Shown here: piece by piece, positions 41,600 through 44,607 of the stretch
Layout of the letters: the number at the start of each line of letters is the position of its first letter
Position numbering within the stretch: the first letter of the stretch is position 1
Assembly (NCBI GenBank): GCA_017615065.1
Contig: JAGAAY010000041.1
Location: 1 to 44,607, forward strand
DNA from: Bacteroidales bacterium
GTDB lineage: Bacteria; Bacteroidota; Bacteroidia; Bacteroidales; UBA932
Direction of reading: 5' to 3'
DNA: 44,607 nt
Position numbers and translations under genes: made by a program
Notes under the pieces: model-generated
Told to the model about the DNA's origin: nothing
Database searches by the model: none
Seen by the model: only the letters and a program-made list of their open reading frames with translations

Positions 41600-43912
41600 A
41601 TGAAAAGAACACTTACCCTCGCACTCCTGGCTCTGCTTGCTTTAGGATGCTCCACCAGGAATGCGTCCAACAGGGAGATGGACCGCTTCATCTCCAACCT
41701 GATGTCCAAAATGACTGTCGATGAGAAAATCGGCCAGCTGAACCTTCCGGTGGCCGGCTCCATCGTCACGGGTGAAGGCGCCAGCATCGGCGTGGAAGAC
41801 CGTATCGCAGGCGGCGAAGTGGGCGGCCTGTTCAACGTGAAGGGTGCTGCCGAGATCCGCAGGTATCAGGAAATCGCGGTGGAGAAATCCCGCCTGGGCA
41901 TTCCGCTGATTTTCGGCATGGATGTGATCCATGGCTATGAAACCACATTCCCTATTCCGCTGGGCCTGTCATGCTCCTGGGATATGGAGGCGGTGGAGGA
42001 ATCGGCACATATCGCTGCGGTTGAGGCATCGGCCGATGGTATTGCCTGGACTTTCAGTCCGATGGTGGACCTTGGCCGCGATCCCCGCTGGGGCCGCGTG
42101 AGTGAGGGAAGCGGTGAAGACCCGTACCTTAACGCCCGCATCGCAGAGGCGATGGTTTATGGCTATCAGGGCCGTCCGGGCGAACAGTTCGTCTCGAAAG
42201 ACCAGATCATGGCCTGCGTCAAGCACTTTGCCCTCTATGGCGGTGCGGAGGCCGGTCGCGACTACAACACCGTGGATATGTCGCACCAGCGCATGTTCAA
42301 CGACTATATGACCGGCTATAAGGCTGCGGCCGATGCCGGAGCGGGCAGTTTCATGGCATCGTTCAATGTGGTGGATGACGTGCCTGCATCGGTGAACAAG
42401 TGGCTGCTGACCGACGTTCTGCGCACCCAGTGGGGCTGGAACGGCTTTGTGGTGTCGGACTATACGGGCATCTCCGAGTGCATCATGCACGGAGTAGGGG
42501 ATTATCACGAAGTCGGCGTCCGCGCACTGAATGCCGGTATGGACATGGATATGGTGGCAGAGGCGCTACTTACCCAGACAAAGTCCGGTCTTGAGAAAGG
42601 AGAAGTGTCGATGAAGACACTGAACCAGGCCTGCCGCCGTGTGCTGGAGGCAAAGTACAAGCTGGGACTGTTTGAGGATCCTTACAAGTTCTGCCGCGAG
42701 CAGGAAGCCGCCAGCGTGGTGTACAGCGATGAGAACCGCGCCATTGCACGCCGTATTTCGGCCGATTCATATGTCCTTCTCAAGAACGATGAGTTCAAGG
42801 GCGGGAAGATCCTTCCTCTGGAGCGTAAGGGTACCATCGCCGTCATCGGCCCTCTTGCCAAAACGGGTGAAAATATGCCCGGAACCTGGTCTGTCGCTGC
42901 AAAGCACAGCCGCACAACAACTCTTCTGGATGGCATTACCGAGGTGGCCGGCCCTGATGTGAAAGTCCTCTATGCCAAGGGAAGCAACCTTTGCAAGGAT
43001 TATGACCTGGAAATGCGCTCTACCATGTTTGGCCGTGAACTTGGCCGCGACGGGCGTTCCGATGCCGATATGCTGTCGGAGGCGCTGGCGGTGGCAAGGC
43101 GTTCTGATGTGGTTATCGCCGCTCTTGGCGAATCCTCCGAAATGTCCGGTGAGAGCTCTTCACGCACATGCCTGGATATCCCGGATGTGCAGAAAGATCT
43201 CCTGAAGGCGTTGCTCGGCACAGGCAAGCCCGTGGTACTTGTGCTCTTCAATGGCCGTCCGCTCACAATCCAGTGGGAGAGCGAGAACGTTCCTGCCATC
43301 CTGGATGCGTGGTTCGGCGGTACCGAGGCGGCATTCTCCATTGCCGATGTGCTCTTCGGCGACGTGAACCCCTCCGGAAAGCTTACGATGACGTTCCCCA
43401 AGAACGTGGGACAGGTGCCTCTGTACTATGCTCACAGGAATACGGGCCGTCCGCTGGAAGGGCCGGATGGCAAGGGTGAGTGGTTCGTGAAGTTCCGTTC
43501 CAACTATCTGGATGTGGACAATGATCCCGTGTACCCGTTCGGCTACGGCTTGAGTTATACTACTTTTGAATATGGCCCTGTAGAGCTGTCCTCCTCCGAG
43601 ATCAAGGCAGGGGATAAACTCACAGCCACCGTTAAGGTTACCAATACCGGTGCTGTGGCAGGCAAGGAAGTGGTTCAGATGTACATAAAGGATGTTGTAG
43701 CGTCTTCTTCCAGGCCCGTCCGTGAGCTCAAGGGCTTCGAAAAGGTGTCTCTTGCCCCCGGAGAGAGCCGTGAGGTGAGCTTCGAAATCGGCATGGATGC
43801 GCTTTCCTTCTGGAACCAGGAAATGAAGTATGTTGCCGAACCCGGTGAGTTCCAGGTGTTCATCGGCGGAGATTCCACTACAAAGAACTCGGCTTCTTTC
43901 GAGTTGAAGTAG
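41600..43912 (+). CDS. GH3 beta-glucosidase, lipoprotein (BglX-like)
   Basis: The 770-residue enzyme has lipobox LLALGC (cysteine at 17), a GH3 N-terminal barrel (about 35-370; IPLIFGMDVIHGYETTFPIPLGLSCSWD, WTFSPMVDLGRDPRWGRVSEGSGEDPYL, MACVKHFALYGGAEAGRDYNTVDMS), the nucleophile Asp287 in GFVVSDYTG, a GH3 C-terminal domain (about 400-630; AVIGPLAKTGENMPGTWS) and a fibronectin-like domain at the end (YPFGYGLSYTTFEY onward). All are intact. It would release glucose from oligosaccharides made by the GH144 enzymes; related GH3 enzymes in Bacteroides act on sophoro-oligosaccharides. Its stop is followed by a hairpin terminator at 43938-43969. Confidence 0.95.
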   Translation: MKRTLTLALLALLALGCSTRNASNREMDRFISNLMSKMTVDEKIGQLNLPVAGSIVTGEGASIGVEDRIAGGEVGGLFNVKGAAEIRRYQEIAVEKSRLGIPLIFGMDVIHGYETTFPIPLGLSCSWDMEAVEESAHIAAVEASADGIAWTFSPMVDLGRDPRWGRVSEGSGEDPYLNARIAEAMVYGYQGRPGEQFVSKDQIMACVKHFALYGGAEAGRDYNTVDMSHQRMFNDYMTGYKAAADAGAGSFMASFNVVDDVPASVNKWLLTDVLRTQWGWNGFVVSDYTGISECIMHGVGDYHEVGVRALNAGMDMDMVAEALLTQTKSGLEKGEVSMKTLNQACRRVLEAKYKLGLFEDPYKFCREQEAASVVYSDENRAIARRISADSYVLLKNDEFKGGKILPLERKGTIAVIGPLAKTGENMPGTWSVAAKHSRTTTLLDGITEVAGPDVKVLYAKGSNLCKDYDLEMRSTMFGRELGRDGRSDADMLSEALAVARRSDVVIAALGESSEMSGESSSRTCLDIPDVQKDLLKALLGTGKPVVLVLFNGRPLTIQWESENVPAILDAWFGGTEAAFSIADVLFGDVNPSGKLTMTFPKNVGQVPLYYAHRNTGRPLEGPDGKGEWFVKFRSNYLDVDNDPVYPFGYGLSYTTFEYGPVELSSSEIKAGDKLTATVKVTNTGAVAGKEVVQMYIKDVVASSSRPVRELKGFEKVSLAPGESREVSFEIGMDALSFWNQEMKYVAEPGEFQVFIGGDSTTKNSASFELK

Positions 43913-43937
43913 AGGCCGATACCCTGAGATACAAACA

Positions 43938-43969
43938 AATCACCCGCCCGGGATTCCGGACGGGTGATT
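43938..43969 (+). terminator. Terminator hairpin after the glucan PUL
   Basis: AATCACCCG pairs with CGGGTGATT, with an inner CCGG/CCGG helix around a GATT loop. It lies between convergent genes and is followed by AAGTTT on one strand and TTTGTTTG on the other, so it could act in both directions. Confidence 0.75.
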
Positions 43970-43992
43970 AAGTTTAATCTTCCTGTAGGAGA

Positions 43993-44268
43993 TTACTTCT
44001 TGATAGCGTCTACAACAGCGTTGCCGGCCTCGGCTACACCCTCGGCAGCTTTCTCAACGACTGCGTTTGCAACACCTTCAGCGGCCTGCTGTGCAGCAGC
44101 CTCGAGGGGGTTGACTTCTTCAGCGGCCTCAGCAGCGGGTGCTTCTGCCTCTACAGCGGGTTCTTCGGCGGCGGGTTCTTCGGCGCCCTTCTTTGCGTTG
44201 TTGTTTCCGCAAGCGACTGCAGCAGCCATCATGGCTACGATTGCAGCAGACATAAATACTTTCTTCAT
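43993..44268 (-). CDS. Small Ala/Glu-rich lipoprotein
   Basis: The 91-residue product has a signal peptide with lipobox AAAVAC (cysteine near 20), a short NNNAKKG linker, an Ala/Glu/Pro-rich low-complexity stretch (about 28-52) and an amphipathic helical tail with a repeated AAEGVA motif (AAQQAAEGVANAVVEKAAEGVAEAGNAVV). No family is recognised. Such small, highly expressed lipoproteins are common in Bacteroidales. It is read from a consensus promoter (44316-44346) whose -7 box extends into the same GCGG as the rrn promoter, suggesting strong expression. Confidence 0.8.
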   Translation of the reverse strand: MKKVFMSAAIVAMMAAAVACGNNNAKKGAEEPAAEEPAVEAEAPAAEAAEEVNPLEAAAQQAAEGVANAVVEKAAEGVAEAGNAVVDAIKK

Positions 44269-44315
44269 AATTGTTTGATATTAACTAGTTAAAGCTTAAT
44301 TTTCTTTCCAAGCCG

Positions 44316-44346
44316 CAAAGGTAAAACATTATTTTAAATAAACAAA
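44316..44346 (-). promoter_or_regulatory. Promoter of the small lipoprotein gene
   Basis: On the minus strand TTTG (44346-44343), a 19-nt spacer and TACCTTTG (44323-44316) form a perfect Bacteroidetes promoter, giving a leader of about 45 nt. Confidence 0.88.
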
Positions 44347-44402
44347 CAGAAAATGCGTTTTTTTGCCTTTTTCAAAAAATTTAAAAAATAATTGTAAAAA
44401 AA

Positions 44403-44433
44403 TTTGCAGGTTCGGAAATTTGTAGTACCTTTG
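44403..44433 (+). promoter_or_regulatory. rRNA operon promoter
   Basis: TTTG (44403-44406), a 19-nt spacer and TACCTTTG (44426-44433) match the -33/-7 consensus exactly. A/T-rich tracts directly upstream could act like an UP element. The transcript would begin about 44437-44440, some 145 nt before 16S. Confidence 0.88.
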
Positions 44434-44584
44434 CGGTCCCTTTTCGGAGGGAGTTCATTGAAAAGACTGAAAGGAAAGTACAAGCAAGTACCGAATAGTG
44501 TAACACTATTAACAATAAACGAGCGTCTATTCCTTATATGATATAAGGTAAAGTCACGGAGCAAGCTTAGATTTATAATAATAT

Positions 44585-44607
44585 ACAATGAAGAGTTTGA
44601 TCCTGGC
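44585..44607 (+). rRNA. rrs: 16S rRNA gene, 5' end (truncated by the window)
   Basis: The last bases contain GAAGAGTTTGATCCTGGC, the universal 16S 5' region (the classic 27F primer site). Aligning to E. coli numbering puts the mature 5' end near 44585, with an uncertainty of a few bases. The rest lies beyond the window. Confidence 0.95.

Larger units (their letters stand above)
44269..44584. other. Intergenic region with divergent promoters and the rrn leader
   Basis: There is no gene in these 316 nt. It contains the minus-strand lipoprotein promoter, a very A/T-rich tract (about 44331-44410), the plus-strand rrn promoter, and about 150 nt of rRNA leader. The leader includes a 7-bp hairpin CCTTATA/TATAAGG with a 3-nt loop at 44532-44548. 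Confidence 0.8.

Overview
The window comes from a Bacteroidota genome, most likely Bacteroidales with a fairly high GC content. The evidence is two SusC/SusD pairs, BACON and fimbrillin-like lipoproteins, a FecI/FecR-type sigma/anti-sigma pair, promoters of the Bacteroidetes type (TTTG, 19-20 nt, TAnnTTTG), no Shine-Dalgarno sequences, and a GroEL ending in GGMM. Genus cannot be settled from this window; the first 23 nt or so of a 16S rRNA gene at the right edge open an rrn operon.

Left to right: (1) groEL (82-1704). (2) An ECF sigma factor (1868-2404) and a FecR-type anti-sigma (2478-3446), followed by a tightly packed, apparently single 20.7-kb operon (3485-24242). This operon holds a SusC with an N-terminal STN signalling domain, a SusD, a BACON/GLUG/phosphodiester-glycosidase lipoprotein, four large lipoproteins built from a recurring beta-helix-like module, an EEP-fold phosphatase/phosphodiesterase lipoprotein, a 44-residue small protein and a histidine-acid (phytase/MINPP-like) phosphatase. 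One of the large lipoproteins carries an embedded SGNH/DUF4886 hydrolase domain. No classical glycoside hydrolase or polysaccharide lyase is recognisable, but at least three enzymes belong to families that act on phosphate mono- or diesters. I read it as a Sus-like uptake locus for a phosphorylated substrate, controlled by trans-envelope SusC-FecR-sigma signalling. A nearly identical 89-nt palindrome-containing element lies at each end of this segment (1733-1821 and 24269-24357), in direct orientation and each time just upstream of a sigma gene.

(3) A second ECF sigma operon (24412-25768) with a small membrane protein and a DUF4252 protein. (4) A minus-strand pair, an outer-membrane barrel-like protein and a stand-alone DUF4886 hydrolase, then tRNA-Val(TAC). 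(5) Housekeeping and accessory genes: a DUF2807 lipoprotein, a MalY/PatB C-S lyase, a DUF3737 protein, and an MsrA-fRMsr fusion that contains an in-frame 68-nt palindromic repeat, followed by a CotH-kinase-like lipoprotein. (6) A second polysaccharide utilisation locus (33298-43912): GH144-type glucanase, SusC, SusD, LamG lipoprotein, second GH144-type enzyme, GH3 beta-glucosidase. This set fits beta-1,2-glucan use. (7) A small Ala/Glu-rich lipoprotein divergent from the rrn promoter.

All calls come from reading the sequence and from family knowledge; no database search was run. Residue positions are approximate where stated.
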